Assembly (NCBI RefSeq): GCF_021134715.1
Contig: NC_060028.1
Span: 6,222,501-6,286,500, forward strand
DNA from: Daphnia pulex
Taxonomy: Eukaryota > Arthropoda > Branchiopoda > Diplostraca > Daphniidae
DNA: 64,000 bases
Direction of reading: 5' to 3'
Under the pieces are notes generated by a model. That model was given only the letters and a program-made list of their open reading frames with translations, did no database searches and was not told where the DNA came from. The position numbers and the translations under genes are program-made. Below are positions 1 to 11,015 of this stretch, in pieces. The stretch's first letter is position 1. Every line of letters starts with the position of its first letter.

Positions 1-1560
1 TACCACTTGCTAAGAAAAGGCTGAAATTAAGAAATCATTGCTTTTATCATCTGATTATTGCTAAATTGACAATACATTTTGTAATGTTACAACAAACTTA
101 AAAACTATAATTGTGAATTCCTGTATACTGTTCTGTTCTGGCTACCCAACTTTAAAAAAAAATTTATATAATTAGTTTCAGCTTTTTTGTTCCTTGGTAT
201 GAACAAAAGTAGACTATAGTATTGTTGAGCTCTTTTTCAAATATATGAGACCATGGATATATAGACCTCATTACCCTCGATGAGACTTAATAAAGGAGTT
301 ATATGTCAAGATCTGTGAGCTCATTACTCGATCATTCTGAGAATCAACTGTGGTGTAGTGTAGTTTGCAGACGAAATATACAGCATTGCCAGTAAATGCA
401 TTGCGCAAACTATTTCAAATATCTCCAGATTTGAAATAATTTGCGCGTTTCTTTTTTTATTCCTCACTTCTTTTTTTCTCAGTATTTTTTATCCCCGCTA
501 TGCTTAAAAAATGTAAAAATTTGCTAGCCTACCAATAAAGTATTTTTAAGTTTGTGACAAAGCTCTTGTGTCCGACAAAGTCAAACAAAACAAGGCGCAA
601 TGCCTTAGACTCTTCTAGCAGGCGGAAAATTACTTCAACTGCATGCTCCGTTGCAATGTAAACAACTGTTTAAAAAATTTCAAACAGCCCTTTAGCGACT
701 GAACACTCAACATTTTCTTGATTAACTCGGGCTCGATATTTGAATTGTTTATTTTGAGACATGAAAGCAGAATAGGTGATATCAAAACTATAGAGTCAGT
801 CTCAATATTTCCTCAAAATTGTTTAAAAATTGTCCGGATAACAGAAACTTTTCTATAAAAAATTACTTTACTCAATTACTGATTCCAATATAATCGAGAT
901 TTGAATTCTAGTCTATAAATGTCATAGTTTAGACTGCTATCTATTACGCTAAAAAGTGACACTGAACATCATTGACACTGAACATCAAGTGAACAGCCAC
1001 AACTGAATTTTTTTGAAAACTTAGACCCGATGGTTTAGCATGAAGGCATCTAGTAGACAGTTTTAGGACAACTATAGGACTAGGAAATACTGCAAAAAGG
1101 AATGATCCTAATGAGGTTCTATGCTTGAACCCGGCTGTTTATAATGAGCAGCTTTGAAACTAGAATTCTCATTTTATCTTTATACTATGATGATTTACAT
1201 TTGAATTCTTGGCGTGGGAGCTAAACTTTTGATCCAAGCTGCGTAAAAAAACTTCAAATCAATATGACCATTGTTTTTTTTCCATTACTTCAGTGAATGG
1301 GTAAACAGTAATTTTTTATGTGCCTAGATTTATAAAGTGAAAAAATGTGCGTTTAACTTATTAATTTCGTTTCTTCTTTTCGCTTATTATGCCCTATGAC
1401 AAAATACAGAAGATGACTCTACTGAATTGAATGTTGCTCGATTTGGCTTGTTGTGATGGAAACATCACTCAATTCGGATAGTTTAGGATTTTTGTATCGT
1501 CACTCTTTGTTTACAAGTTTACAATCCCAAATTTAGTACGTCTCCCTCTTTGTGCAGTTC
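1..1560. repeat. Segmental duplication, copy A (partner 9500-11015)
   Basis: This stretch aligns by eye with 9500-11015 in the same orientation and order. Shared landmarks include an ATG-free AT-rich start, a 'gagaccatgg.tatatag' block (about 246 and 9719), the 'agacgaaatatacagcattgcc' area (about 369 and 9847), 'caactgcatgctccgttgca' (about 637 and 10097), 'tactcaattactgattccaa' (about 871 and 10329) and the 'gtttacaatc..gtacgtctccctc' end (about 1518 and 10979). Identity looks roughly 80 percent with many small indels, so the duplication is not recent. I see no open reading frame of note in either copy. Copy A runs off the left edge of the window. Confidence 0.8.
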
Positions 1561-2201
1561 TTGATAACAAAGTACGTTCTCGTAAGCACGACGTTTTGCC
1601 TCTCTGTAGTTTTCGTCGCCCATTTCGTGTAGCTAGCGTCTGCGATTATTAGTTCGTTTCACTATAAGCAAGTTTTCCTTTCTTCACCTGTTCGTTTTGT
1701 TGCATCCATCTATATCGATGAACTTCTCAAATGTAAGGTGATTTTTGTTATTCTATTTGCATGTGTGTTAAACCCTCTTCCTGATTATAAGACGGATTCA
1801 TGAGAGGTAAGAGTGAAAGATCTCTTCCTCCGATCAAATACAAAGACTTACAATGTTGACTTTCTTCCCTTGTCAATCTTAATAAACACTCTTTTATATC
1901 AGGACTTTTGTTTTTCAAATGTTTTTAATCGTGTTTCTCTTATACGTTTTTTGTAGTTTCCAATATTTGATCGCAGAATGACAATATCAAAATCTGCTGA
2001 TTTAAAATGATGGCCGTTCTGTGACATCTATAACATCATGTCCACCGCCGGTAAGTCTAGCAGACTCATAATAATCTTTTAAGATGAAAGAAATGATGTA
2101 GTGAAAAATGTTTGTCCTATCGATGTGTACTGGGATCAGTTCCATCACAACATTGACGCCGCGTCGTGGTCAAGTCAAGTCTATATGAATACCATTGTAG
2201 A
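1561..2201. other. AT-rich stretch, nothing recognised
   Basis: No coding potential, RNA gene or repeat structure that I can support. It separates the duplicated segment from the LINE remnant. Confidence 0.5.
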
Positions 2202-2960
2202 TCACAAGGTCGCACTTTGAAAGAAAAGGTCATAAATATACGCTCGGCTACCATACGCTTTCACTCTGGCCGATTGAGGGACTAGGTCATAAGGAGCGGA
2301 AGGGGACGACAAGGATCTAAAAGAGCGAACGGAGTAACTGACTGAAGTTGTAAGACGGAGGAGACTAGACAGGTATGAAGGGGCGCAACCAGTTACACAG
2401 CGGTACGTGATGACGGCTATCTTGAAATCAATCCGGTAGGGGACTGGTAGCCAGTGAAGGTCGCGGAGATGAGGCGTCATCGACTCACGCATACGACCAC
2501 AAGTAATCACACGGGCGGCGGCATTCTGGACTTTTTTAAGCGGATGGAGACTCTTGGCAGGCAGACCGACTAATAACGAGTTACTTTAGTCAATGAAGAT
2601 CCAGCGCAGAGGTAAGCTGACAAGCAGCGGGTCGCGTCTGGAATTTCCGGACTTTAAAAATCTTTCTCAAGTGGTAGAGCGCAGTACGGTGGGTTTTGTT
2701 GATGTGCTTCTCCATGTTTAGATGATTATCGATGATGACTCCAAGATTGCGAAGTCGGAAGGAAAGATTGACGCATCGCCAATGGGAGTGGTAGTGCAGC
2801 AGGCTTACGTATACTGGACTTGGAGTAGACTATAACCGCGTCAGTTTTGGACTCATCGAACTTAATGAGATTCTCGGTCATCCATGACTTCGTCTCGACA
2901 ATGCACGGGGAGAGTGCGCAGAAGGCGCGCCGTTGGTACGTCTAGTTGATGATAAGGATA
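2202..2960 (-). pseudogene. Non-LTR retrotransposon (L2/CR1-like) reverse transcriptase C-terminal remnant
   Basis: Read on the minus strand, the sequence gives the end of an L2/CR1-type LINE reverse transcriptase: a 'LGVIIDNHLNMEKHI' type block near 2730, a 'QNAAARVITCGRM' block near 2510, then 'LHWLPVPYRIDFKIAVITYR' near 2440 and 'APSYLSSLL' near 2370. These match the thumb/connection region that follows the YADD active site in L2 and CR1 elements. The upstream catalytic region is absent. The longest intact frame is 102 codons (2202-2510), and the 5' part needs several frame changes, so this is a dead 5'-truncated copy, the usual fate of LINE insertions. Confidence 0.8.
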
Positions 2961-2990
2961 ATGATGATGTTGATGATGATGATGATAAAG
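2946..2990. repeat. (GAT)n microsatellite
   Basis: Imperfect GAT/ATG triplet run at the upstream edge of the LINE remnant. Confidence 0.7.
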
Positions 2991-3589
2991 AAATAAGCAA
3001 CCATAGCCCGATATGTTTTGGTTATTTCGGTTGATCATTCAGCCAAATTGAGTCTGTCTTAATTCGCACTTCTTTAAATTTCATTCATATTCCTTGAAAG
3101 TTATATGTTGTTAAGCGCAATGTTTTTGAGACATTTCTTCTGCCCAGTGATGCCCAGCCAGCTCTTTAGCCATACTAACCAGTTTCTTTTTGTAATTCCA
3201 AGGCGTCAACCAGCAATTTTTAAATAATAGTCAACCGTTTCTTTGCACTCAAATAAAATTGATGGACTGATATAAAAGAATAAGAGAGGAACTGTCATTC
3301 TGCCCATAGTAGAAAAGAATCTAAACATTTAAATAAATCACTTGACTTTTTGAAGCTACGGCTTTTCGCTTTAGGAATTACATGAGATACAGAACTTTTT
3401 TTGGCAAAGATATTGTTTTAGATCTCGTTCGAATAGATTGGCCGCTTGAAGAGGCAGGTAATATTTTATCACAGTGTATAGTGGATTTCAAGTCATTTCA
3501 AGAAATCGCTTCGATGGACCCAGACGTTGAGATTCAAGGCTACTCGTTAGACTCTCATATTAGGTAGTTGCATAATTTATATTGTGTGT
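2991..3589. other. Spacer with a short unassigned ORF
   Basis: AT-rich spacer. A 61-codon ATG frame at 3382-3567 (+) has no motif I recognise and may be chance or an old transposon scrap. Confidence 0.4.
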
Positions 3590-3985
3590 GCTGCGACTAG
3601 TGACAGAACGGATCTTGGTTGGTTTAGTTTTACGACTGAAGCATTCTTTTCTTTGAAGTCAACTCAAGGCCACTGCGTAAAACCTTTTCCCACCATTCTG
3701 ACCTTGTAGCGTTGGGCGTCGTAATTTGAACCAGGCTTAATTTTGAAGATCCAGCGCGCCTTGACGTCTCAAATTTTCCGACCAAGTTGCAACTAGCTTA
3801 ATGTGCAGGAAATCGTTTTTAATGAGCGAATTGTACTCTACAATGGCTGGTTGCCCTACCCGTAGTGAGTAACAACGTGCGGATGGTCCAAACTCCTGTT
3901 GTTCGGGAAAATTGTATCTGAAACTGTCTGTGAAGAAATCATACTTGTCTCTGGTACGCCACTTTGTGCTCAAAATTGTCGTCAC
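3590..3985 (-). pseudogene. Copia-type reverse transcriptase N-terminal fragment
   Basis: On the minus strand two frames join into the start of a Ty1/Copia reverse transcriptase. 'EYNSLIKNDFL' (about 3820) corresponds to the family's E-x-x-SL-x-x-N-T-W motif. 'KARWIFKIKPGSN' (about 3760) and 'RYKVRMVGKGFTQ' (about 3700) correspond to the K-W-V-F-K-x-K and R-x-K-A-R-L-V-A-K-G-F-x-Q blocks. A frame change and a stop right after the GFTQ block show decay, and the YVDD active site is missing. It is in opposite orientation to the Copia copy at 17.9-28.8 kb. Confidence 0.7.
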
Positions 3986-4077
3986 AACAAAGCAAACGAT
4001 TTTAAAATTTATGATTTGTTTAAGTTTTCATTTCAACAGTTTGTTATTTTAGAAGTGTTTCTGTGTGAGGAAATTAA

Positions 4078-6290
4078 GTGCGACTGAAAAAAATGAGTAG
4101 AACAAATTTAGAATTAAAATGTATACTGTATGATGAAATCAATACAAGTGAGGCGTTGATAAGTATTGGTGCTAAAGGAATGAAGTCTTCACAAAGTGCA
4201 GCTATTTCAATAGGCAAACACGATAAATTATTACAGCATCACAATCAAAATACTTTAGTGCACGAGAGTTGTCGTAAAAATTACGTCAACAAAAAACGAA
4301 TTTGTCAGTTTCTTATGAACAAAGAAAACATTACGCCTACCCATGAAAAGAGGAAACATGCGTCTAGCAACGACGCATGTTTATTTTGTCACCAAAAAAT
4401 CTTTAATGATTCAAAAAATTGTCCAAGGACAATTATGCAGATACATTAAAAAACAATATCATTGAAGTTTGTCAAAAAAGAAATGATGATTGGGGATTGG
4501 AAGTATTCTCAAAAATCTCTTCAATTGTGGATTATGTTCTAAGTGATGTTGGTTATCATAAAGATTGCTACAATAACTTCTGTACTTTAAGGAGGATGCC
4601 ATTGAAGTCAATATCAAATGTTGCCGAAAAGATAACAATTGCTCAGACGAACTTGGTTGATAATTTTCAATTACTTGGATTTAAGGAAACAATCTACAAA
4701 GTGTGGATAACTTGGAAACAGTTAATATGCAATACATCTGTGATAAAATGGCATCACTTGGATAAGAACCATATTCAGGATGGTACCTGAAGGAAAAATT
4801 AATATAACTGTTTGGTGATTCAATCAACATTATAAGTTCACCGAAAAAACCAGACCTTGTTGCTTTCAATTCATCATCTATTGCTTCTATCCTTGATAAA
4901 AGGTACAAAGAACAATTGAAAAATAAAGAAACCTCTGAAAGATACATTGAAGCAGAACAATTTTCAATTCTTGAAACTGTAGCAAAAATGCTTAGAAGTG
5001 ATGTTAAGAAAATTGAAGTAGACAAGAAAACGTATGATGTATTTGAAACTATTTCCAGTTCAAAAGAAGCATAAAGCTACGTGCCAGTTTCACTACAAAT
5101 TTTTCTATCAAATCTTCTTTTGGAAAAAAGAAGTGAGAAACTAATATTCTCTCTAGGACAAGCGCTAATGCAAGCTACATTTCCACGTTACATCATTGCT
5201 CTATTACAGGTATTCAAAACATGTATTTCTTGATGTTTTTAACTTATGGAAATGTTGAACAGCAATTATTTTAAATGCTATCTAACGTTTGTAATATCAA
5301 TCTCCCAGTTCGATATTTGTAAACACCTCTATTTTATAATATATACTATTGTGTTATATTATAACAACTTACTACAACGAAATTTCTAGATATCACTTGG
5401 TTTTCAACTACATCTACACTGGTCATCATGGATTATCATGGAATTACTTCAAAGCCTTGGTTTCTGTTGTTCTTACGAAGAAGTTTTGAAGTTTGAACGT
5501 AGCTCAGCTACTTCATTTAACATTGAAATCCCAGTGGAAGCCAATTCATTCGTGCAATATGTAGCTGAAAATGCTGATCACGACCTCTGCACATTAGACG
5601 GAAGAGGAACGTTCCATGGTATGGGCATCATCGCAGCAGTAGCCAATTCAAGCAAACGGAAATATCCCTTGATTTCAAGAATTAAAGTATAAATAATAGT
5701 TAAATATGCAAATTGTTCCTCAAAAATTTTTAACTTTTTTCTTATGATGAATAGGTTGCCGATGCTGACATAATAAAGGCTGGTGAAATTGCAAAAATCA
5801 GTCATAACATAGATCAAAACGTGTTGTGCAAGTTATGTTATGATGATCTCATTATGAATGAAGAAAAGGATTCAACAAGAGAACTAGATTTGTTCTGGTT
5901 GAGTTCTTGGTGTTTCACTAATTCAATACCTCAATTGTTAGACTACCCGCAATCTGAATTAATTTTCGGAGAATTATCCAGGAAAATCAGAATTTATTTT
6001 CCTACCAATGATTGAATTTTCAGCTAGTAACGACTCATGCATTTATTCCACCATTTATTTCATAGCACAGCAATGTAATGGGTATGGGTTTTCACCTGTG
6101 TTAACCTTTGATAAGCCGTTGTGGTGGAAAGCAATGATGGTTGTCAGTAATGCACTGATATCGTGCGCTACACGAAAGATTAATTAAAATTAGGTGGATT
6201 TCATTTATTGATGAGTTTTGTTGGTTGCATTGGGTAATTGATGGCTAAATCTGGTCTACAAGAGATTTTTATGTTATCTACGCCAACAAC
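4078..6290 (+). pseudogene. Decayed copy of an uncharacterised invertebrate repeat-associated protein family
   Basis: The plus strand carries pieces of one long protein in collinear order. An N-terminal Cys/His-rich region at 4084-4440 ('LVHESCRKNYVNKK', then 'CLFCHQKI') is followed by 'WGLEVFSKISSIVDYVLSD' and 'YHKDC' near 4490-4570. Then come 'VPVSLQIFLSNLL' and 'SLGQALMQATFPRYI' near 5085-5205, 'LQSLGFCCSYEEVLKFE' near 5440, 'TLDGRGTFHGMGII' near 5595, 'CIYSTIYFIAQQCNGYGF..LTFDKPLWWKA' near 6040-6135, and 'GGFHLLMSFVGCIG' near 6195. I know this motif order from a family of large uncharacterised proteins that is repeated in many invertebrate genomes. Its function is unknown to me. Frameshifts (about 4430) and stops (about 4750, 5073, 6229) break the frame, and some breaks may be introns. 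Confidence 0.6.
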
Positions 6291-7295
6291 ACCGTTCCAC
6301 TATTGTTGCCTATATGGATATAGTGCTTGTGAACGTTGTGAACGTTTGTATATTGTTATTGTTGCTGGTTGTTGAACTTCGATCACGATTTGTTCTACGA
6401 GTTTCAAAAGAGAGATTAGGATGCAATGGTTGTTTCAGAAAAAATTGATTAATAAGTAGTAAACCAAGTTTACATATGCAAAAAAAAAAAGAAAATTGAC
6501 ATCATTAGGAAACAGAGTCCAAGAAAATTCAGTCGCGAGAAATTACTAGCAGAGTAGAAGGCCAATTTTAAAGATAATCCTCAACTCCATTCTAACTAGA
6601 ATGTACCACAGCTTTATGACCTTCATCAAAATTAGGTTTTAAAACTTTCAAGAGCTGTTGTTGGCTAACGACAAGTATGAATATCAAAGTTTTAATTTAT
6701 TTTTGCTAAAAAAATACAGGTACCTGCTGGACATGTTTGGTGTTCAAGTCTCCCATCCAAATTGTCAGCAATCGCTTGAAAACCCACAGAAAAACAAGAT
6801 GCATGTAGTTATGAGGGAAAAAAGAGATCATGTTGATATTTAAATCTAATAACGGGCTGAATCTTTTGTGTTGGTTTTTGTCCGACTGAGCTCTAAAGGA
6901 TTCGTCAGTTCGCAAACAAATATCAAGAAGTTCCGGGAATATCGTGCAATGGTACACTTGGTTATGTACACCTTTTTGATTACATCTGCATCTGCGTGTG
7001 AGTGTGCGTGTGTGTAAGTTAGTTTAGACGAAGACCCATTATTCTCTTCTCTCACTCTTGGCTTAATCTTTGCGGAAGTGAGGACGAGCATTCGGACCAT
7101 AATGTGGAGAACTAGAACGTAGTACGTGGAGAGATTGTAAACGTGATTCGAATCACGGGGAAGAAGAAAAATAGCCATCTTTTAAAGACGGGTGACTTGT
7201 ATTTGTTTCACACTGCTGGAAGATTGTACGTTATTAGCATACTTGTTATTATTAACTTATGTATGTTCAAATAAAATATATGAATTGTGTTTCAG
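6291..7295. other. Non-coding spacer and probable intron/5' region of the FLYWCH gene
   Basis: AT-rich sequence with short chance frames only (for example 6658-6843). An acceptor-like pyrimidine-AG at 7295 leads into the FLYWCH exon. The exon upstream of it, which should carry the initiator Met, was not identified. Confidence 0.4.
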
Positions 7296-7771
7296 GAGAG
7301 AATCGAGAGAATCTGTGTGTCGGCGTAACAGATCGCTTCGGCTTCATTGCCCGGCCCGTCTTATTTACAGAGACGGTGTTTACCGCAATTCATTGGAGTC
7401 ACACAACCATCGAAATGAAGTAGTAGAGATCGGTCAGATTGAGTTCACCAATCAATGTTGCAGGCGAGTTAGAGAGCGACGCGCCCCTGGTGGCCTGAAA
7501 GGAATATTCGAACAAGTGCGTAACGAGTAAGTATAAACACTTGAATGTTAAATGTTTCACATAATAAATAAATTTTTTCCTTCTAATGTTTAGGCGACCA
7601 GAAGTTTACGTCGAATTTAAAAGAGCTCAAGAAAGAAGGATGCAGCGGACCAAAAAAGAAAAAAATCTAAGGCCGGTTGATCGTGCAATACAAATTCCGC
7701 CAGCTGAAGTTCAGGTGCAACCCACAAATGAAATTCGAGATTCACTGGACGGATATCGCTGTACCTTTTAG
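7296..7771 (+). CDS. FLYWCH-type zinc-finger protein, two exons (partial)
   Basis: Exon 7296-7526 follows an AG acceptor and ends at a GT donor. It encodes the second half of a FLYWCH-like zinc finger: a Cys in 'VCRRNRSLRLHCPARLIY' followed about 20 residues later by 'SHNHR', which fits the family's Cx..C-P-A-R-L then H-N-H pattern. FLYWCH domains bind DNA or protein partners and also occur in Mutator-like transposases. Exon 7594-7771 joins in phase to give 'RNERPEVYVEFKRAQERRMQ', a basic helical region, and ends at a stop at 7769-7771. The FLYW half of the finger and the start codon are not visible, so the gene is partial or 5'-truncated. It lies directly upstream of an RNase III-like region in another frame. 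Confidence 0.55.
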
Positions 7772-8309
7772 CACCGACAGTGAACACAGAAATTTCTGGG
7801 GTGGAAATTGTCCCGCTGTCAGCCGTTCCTCTCCTAGACCCCGAGATCCTGGCAACTGCTGTGGAAAATCCTTTACCGGAAACTGATGCCGCGCTGGTCG
7901 TCCTTGAAAAGATCCTTGGCTACGAGTTCCAGAATAAGGATAATCTAAAACTTGCTCTTACGCATACAACTTCGAACCCCACCCCCCCCCCCCCCCCCCC
8001 CCCCCAAGTGCCCAAGTAAAGACAGTGACCGTTTGGAATCGCTGGGGGATAAATTCCTAGGTAATTAAAAAATTTTAGGTTGTTTTCTTATGTTTCACCC
8101 GAAATAGTTTTTTACTAAATTGGTATTTTTTTTAAATACTAGGCGCCTAGATCATGATAAAATGCTACAAAACATATCCTACTTATGAAGAAGGAGAATT
8201 GGCTAATCTTACGTCAATGATCACCTGTAACGGTACTTTCGCGGTGCTAGCAGTAAAAATGGGACTGCATCGCTTGTACTATACAATTAATGTCGCGTCC
8301 AGTTTTTGA
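7772..8309 (+). pseudogene. RNase III (Dicer-like) domain fragment
   Basis: Two exon-like blocks encode an RNase III fold. Near 7895-7960 the frame reads 'LEKILGYEFQNKDNLKLALTH', the classic start of the domain. After a poly-C tract, 'SDRLESLGDKFL' (8019-8060) stands where active enzymes have the signature 'ERLEFLGDAVL'. Then 8151-8309 gives 'YPTYEEGELANLTSMITCNGTFAVLAVKMGLHR', matching the helix after the signature in Dicer RNase III domains. The acidic Glu and Asp of the signature are partly kept (E in RLES, D in GDK). No helicase, PAZ or dsRNA-binding domain is seen. The reading frame is interrupted by the poly-C run and ends at 8309, so I treat it as a fragment, but a split or mis-sequenced gene is possible. 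Confidence 0.6.
7977..8005. repeat. Poly-C tract inside RNase III coding region
   Basis: A run of about 24 consecutive C (7982-8005), preceded by CCCCA, translates as polyproline and shifts the frame between the two halves of the RNase III block. Homopolymer length here may be unreliable. Confidence 0.8.
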
Positions 8310-8589
8310 CGTTCAATGGCTGGGATGTAAACATATCCCCAGGATTCAAATACTCGCAGGTGGGATAGACGGGGTTTCTCTTATGCCAGGCTGAGAAGAG
8401 AGTTGTTCGCGACGCAGTGATGATGACTTGATTACGCGTATATACCGCACAAGCGTAAGCTTCCTCCAGAAGTAGAGTGGATGTTTTCTGTCTTGTTGCA
8501 TTATATGTTCTGCTTCAATGACGGCTTGGTTAGTTTCCATTTGATTACTTCTCCAAACTTTTTTCAACACGAATGAGGATAACATTGTG

Positions 8590-8800
8590 AAAACTAATTT
8601 TTTTAAAGCTATAAGACCACTCTCTTACTTCTTATTGAATACTTTCAGAAATTAGATAGCGGTCTCTTAATTCAATCTTAGAATGCAAACAAAATTAGTA
8701 AAGGACCGCTCTCTATTTTCTAGAAAGTGGTCTCTTGCTTCTTATTGAATGTTTCTAGAAAATTTAAATTAAAAAAAAAATTTAAATTTAACTTAATAAG
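8590..8800. repeat. Short internal repeats with palindromic AT core
   Basis: A unit containing 'tctcttacttcttattgaa' (about 8620) recurs as 'tctcttgcttcttattgaa' (about 8730). A 'gcggtctctta' (about 8659) to 'aaggaccgctctct' (about 8700) pair adds inverted symmetry. An A/T palindrome follows at about 8760-8790. This looks like a degraded MITE or foldback element. Confidence 0.4.
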
Positions 8801-8816
8801 ATTGAATTTGACACAC

Positions 8817-9290
8817 ATGCGTGACCAAAGATATCGCGATCTTGCTCGAAGATTGGAATTTGCCGCCTTCATGGAAGACTCACAGAAAACAAAATTCCCT
8901 TTCTCAAGAACCAAGCTGGATATGTTGACGATGGAAGAAAGAAACAAGTCTTGCATCCTGGAGAAAGTCCCAGCAGAGGTATTACCAGGCCAAGTCTATT
9001 CATTTCTTAAAAATTTTGGAATTCTTAGGGACTTTACGATTTCGAAGCCAAATCGTGGGAGGAGAATGGCCAAGTCAACTATCTACTTGGAGTTGATCGC
9101 TGATTACATCATATAACCACTTATGTAAATGTCGTCAACGCTTTTTCAAAATCATTGGATTCTAAGTCTAACGACAATGTGGATAATGGAGAAGCTCAGA
9201 CAAAAGACAACGAGGATGATGAAGAAAATAAGGCTAAGGACAGCGTGGATACAGCTCAAAATCCCCGTTCAAAAAACGTAAGGTGAATTA
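8817..9290 (+). CDS. Hypothetical protein fragment, weak RRM-like block and acidic tail
   Basis: The frame from the Met at 8817 to about 9110 encodes a basic N-terminal helix ('RDQRYRDLARRLEFAAFMED') followed by 'SCILEKVPAEVLPGQVYSFLKNFGILRDFTI'-type sequence (about 8950-9035; only parts quoted here). That has the beta-helix-beta spacing of an RNA recognition motif, but the RNP1 aromatic residues are not evident. In a neighbouring frame, 9150-9290 encodes an acidic Asp/Glu/Asn-rich stretch that could be its tail after a frameshift. It may belong to the same decayed gene as the RNase III block upstream. Function not recognised. Confidence 0.3.
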
Positions 9291-9499
9291 GAAATAATGG
9301 AAACGCTACTTAAATATCAGAATCGTAAGCGGAATCAAAAACAGAATGGGAAGACAAAATGGTCAAACGTGTAAAAAACATTTTTACGGAATGGTTCAGC
9401 ATTTAACATTAAAATGCCATCATTAAATTTTTACAGATGACAAGGAGGAGCGTCACATTGTTCTTTAATCATCTTGCTTGTTAATCTAAACTTTTTGAA

Positions 9500-11015
9500 G
9501 TTATCACTGCCTTTGAAAAGGAAATAACTGAAATTGAAAAATTATTGCTTTTATTATTTTATTATTGAAAAATTTACAATACTTTTTTTAATGTCATACA
9601 CAACTTAAGAACTAAAATAATGAATTCCAATAAACTTTTTCGGCTAATTTCTTCCTTGGTATGAACAAAAGAAGACTATCTTATCGTTGAGTTCATTTTG
9701 AAATATACTATATATATATGAGACCATGGGTATATAGAGGGATCCCTCTATACCTCTGATAAGACTTAAAAATGGAGCTCTGTGTCAAGATCTGTAGGCT
9801 CTTTACTCCACCGTTCGCAGAATCAATGTGGCGTGTATTATACTTTGCAGACGAAATATACAGCATTGCCAGTTATAATTTGTCTGCAGGGTAAATTAGA
9901 AATAATTTGCGCGTTTTTTTGTTTTTGATCGACCACTTTCTTATTTCTCAATATTTTTATCCACACTAGGCTTACACAAAAGAAAAATTAGCAAGCCTAC
10001 CAATAACGTATTTTTAGTTTGTGAATAAGCGACAAAGTCTGACAAAACAAGGTGTAATGCCTCGGGCTATTTAAGCAGGTGGAAAATTACTTCAACTGCA
10101 TGCTCCGTTGCACGATATAAACAACTGTTTGAAAATATGTCTAACATCCCTATAGCGACTGCACATTCAAAAACTCTTTGATGAATTCCACTAAATATTT
10201 GAATAGTTTTTTTATACTTAAAAGCAGAATGGATCCTATCAAAACTTTAAATTAAGTCTCAGTATTTTGTCAAAATTGTACAAAAATTGTCCAACCAAAC
10301 CAGAAACTTTCTTATAAAAGAAATATTTACTCAATTACTGATTCCAATATAATCGAGAATTCAATTCTAGTATATCAGTGTCACAGATTAGACTTCTATC
10401 TATTAACCTCCACAATGACACTGAACATCATAAAGCGAACGGCCAAAACTGAATTTTTTGCAAACTTAGACCCAAAGTTTTAGCAAGAAGGAATCTTGTT
10501 GACAGTTCTAGGACATCTATAGGAATAGAAAATATAGCAAAATGAATGCTTAGACATCTTTGTAAAGGCTTTAGTTCTATGCTTGAACCCGGCCTTTAAT
10601 AATGAGCAGTTTCTAAACTGGAATTCTCAATTTATCTTTATGCTATGATGATTTACAATTGAATTCTTGGCGCGGGAGATAAACTTTTGATCCCAGCTGC
10701 GTCAGAAAACTTCAAATCAATATGGCCCTTATTTTTTTCCAGTACTTCAGTAATAGACAGTAGACAGGTAGACAGTAATTTTTAATGTGCCTAGCTTTAT
10801 TAAGTGCAAATGATGTGAATTAACTTATTTATTTTGTTTCTTCTTGTAGCTTATCATAACCCATGACAAATAAACAAGATGACTACTGAATTGGATATTG
10901 CTCAATTTGGCTTATTCCGATGGAACCGTCGCTGGATTCGGATAGCTTAGGATTTTTGTATCGTCACACTTTGTTGACAAGTTTACAATCGCAACCATGA
11001 GTACGTCTCCCTCCA
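9500..11015. repeat. Segmental duplication, copy B (partner 1-1560)
   Basis: Direct-orientation partner of the left-edge segment, with the same landmarks in the same order. It starts just after the acidic ORF, which suggests that the 3' flank of that gene region was copied. Differences are scattered substitutions and small indels, including a short 'agggatccctct' insertion near 9740. Confidence 0.8.
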
